From: Palsa-506 sp963786975
GTDB lineage: Bacteria; Actinomycetota; Actinomycetes; Streptosporangiales; Streptosporangiaceae
Direction: 5' to 3'
NCBI GenBank assembly: GCA_963786975.1
Contig: CAWBBE010000006.1
Location: 62,001 to 126,000 of the forward strand
Length of the DNA stretch: 64,000 nucleotides
Shown: one piece after another, positions 63,638 to 64,000 of the stretch
How positions within the stretch are numbered: position 1 is the stretch's first letter
Layout: every line of letters starts with the position of its first letter
Notes under the pieces: model-generated
The model's database searches: none
The model's input: the letters and a program-made list of their open reading frames with translations, nothing else
What the model was told of the DNA's origin: nothing
Position numbers and translations under genes: made by a program

Positions 63638-63763
63638 GCCAGGGCGATCAGCCTCGCGGCCACCGTCGCGATGGCGCGGCTGGCGGGCACGATCTACGAG
63701 CGGGCGATCCTGTGTACCGGAAGCAGGCTCCGGCTACGGCAGCTGCTCAGGTCCGCGAGCTAG
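63638..63763 (+). pseudogene. C-terminal remnant of an ABC-2 type permease
   Basis: Directly after the previous stop the same frame reads AISLAATVAMARLAGTIYER, then AILCTGSRLRLRQLLRSAS, matching the last transmembrane helix and basic tail of ABC-2/NatB-like permeases (ARIYxRAILRTGxRxxLRxxL). The rest of the permease is absent. Its TAG at 63761-63763 overlaps the TetR stop on the other strand. A remnant after deletion. Confidence 0.6.
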
Positions 63764-64000
63764 CCCGGCCCGCTCCCGGACCCGCCCGGCGGCTGGCCGC
63801 CGTCCGCGACCGCCAGGTCGCCGGCCAGGTAGCGCTCCAGCGTCGGGCCGATCGCGGCCGCCAGGTCATCCGCGCTCGCCGTGGCGACCGGCCCGAGCGC
63901 CAGCACGTACCTGGTCAGCGCGAGACCCAGCATCTGGCTCGCGGCCAGCGCGGCACGGAACTCCGGGCCGTCCTGACCAGGGCCAGGCTGACCAGGGCCG
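63760..64000 (-). CDS. TetR-family regulator, C-terminal part only
   Basis: The minus strand from the window edge to TAG 63760-63762 reads DGPEFRAALAASQMLGLALT, then RYVLALGPVATASADDLAAA and IGPTLERYLAGDL, the C-terminal ligand domain of TetR proteins with the ASQLxGLAxxRYVL...APTLxRYLxGDL pattern. The N-terminal HTH lies outside the window. A PGQPGPGQ repeat precedes the DGPEF segment. Confidence 0.75.
   Translation of the reverse strand, partial: GPGQPGPGQDGPEFRAALAASQMLGLALTRYVLALGPVATASADDLAAAIGPTLERYLAGDLAVADGGQPPGGSGSGPG

Overview
The window is very GC-rich (roughly 72-74% by eye) with strong G/C third positions, many GTG starts and tightly overlapping ATGA/GTGA gene junctions. The gene content points to a filamentous or soil Actinomycetota: an LpqY-SugABC-like importer, a PriA-type hisA inside a hisD-C-B-H-A-F-I operon, a DUF222/HNH endonuclease gene, an MpaB/DUF2236 protein and LAL-type LuxR regulators. 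I cannot name the genus. I see no rRNA, tRNA, CRISPR array or intact insertion sequence.

Layout. 1-3 kb (minus): glutamine-synthetase-like ligase, FluG-type amidohydrolase and the start of an M20 amidohydrolase. 3.2-6.7 kb: MpaB-family protein coupled to an AarF/ABC1 kinase, then an aldo/keto reductase. 7-10.3 kb: a SufR-like regulator with a broken frame, transaldolase and a coupled FAD reductase. 10.3-13.2 kb: a large LuxR regulator. 13.3-19.7 kb: an L-rhamnose catabolic cluster (rhaM fossil, rhaI, bifunctional aldolase/dehydrogenase, rhaB, lacI-type regulator) with matching operator-like sites at both ends. 20.5-22.6 kb: a four-gene operon of a coiled-coil/Rho-N protein and small YtxH-like proteins behind a sigma-B-like promoter. 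22.7-26.6 kb: ABC exporter, MBL hydrolase, PPK2. 26.7-35.3 kb: histidine biosynthesis, with hisG detached from the operon by a stomatin-like gene, a ribbon-helix-helix gene and a PQQ-propeller fragment; hisE is not here. 35.5-46.5 kb: broken aldo/keto reductase and alpha-glucosidase genes, a metallophosphoesterase/ParB-like pair, and a LacI regulator with an LpqY-SugABC-like trehalose or alpha-glucoside importer. 46.8-52.2 kb: a tandem YbjQ protein, then an APC permease/hydrolase/GntR/M20 catabolic group. 52.3-60.4 kb: a broken glutamate-cysteine-ligase-like gene, lipoprotein, glutathionyl-hydroquinone-reductase-like protein, SDR, sulfite-oxidase-like enzyme and PatB-type lyase. 60.6-64 kb: a frameshifted HNH gene with a triplicated 3' end, MarR and a partner, an ABC permease remnant and a partial TetR.

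Two themes stand out. First, six otherwise conserved genes are each broken by what looks like a small indel, five of them repairable by one base (7.35, 20.09, 36.12, about 37.1, 52.80 and 61.74 kb). That suggests residual sequencing or assembly errors, or less likely a burst of gene decay; none of these should be called a true pseudogene without read-level checking. Second, short GC-rich tandem repeats are scattered inside and between genes: mostly 15- or 18-bp in-frame arrays, a 16-bp minisatellite with a 112-bp higher-order duplication, and a 108-bp triplication. Long perfect hairpins also occur, one of which appears to have lengthened HisF.
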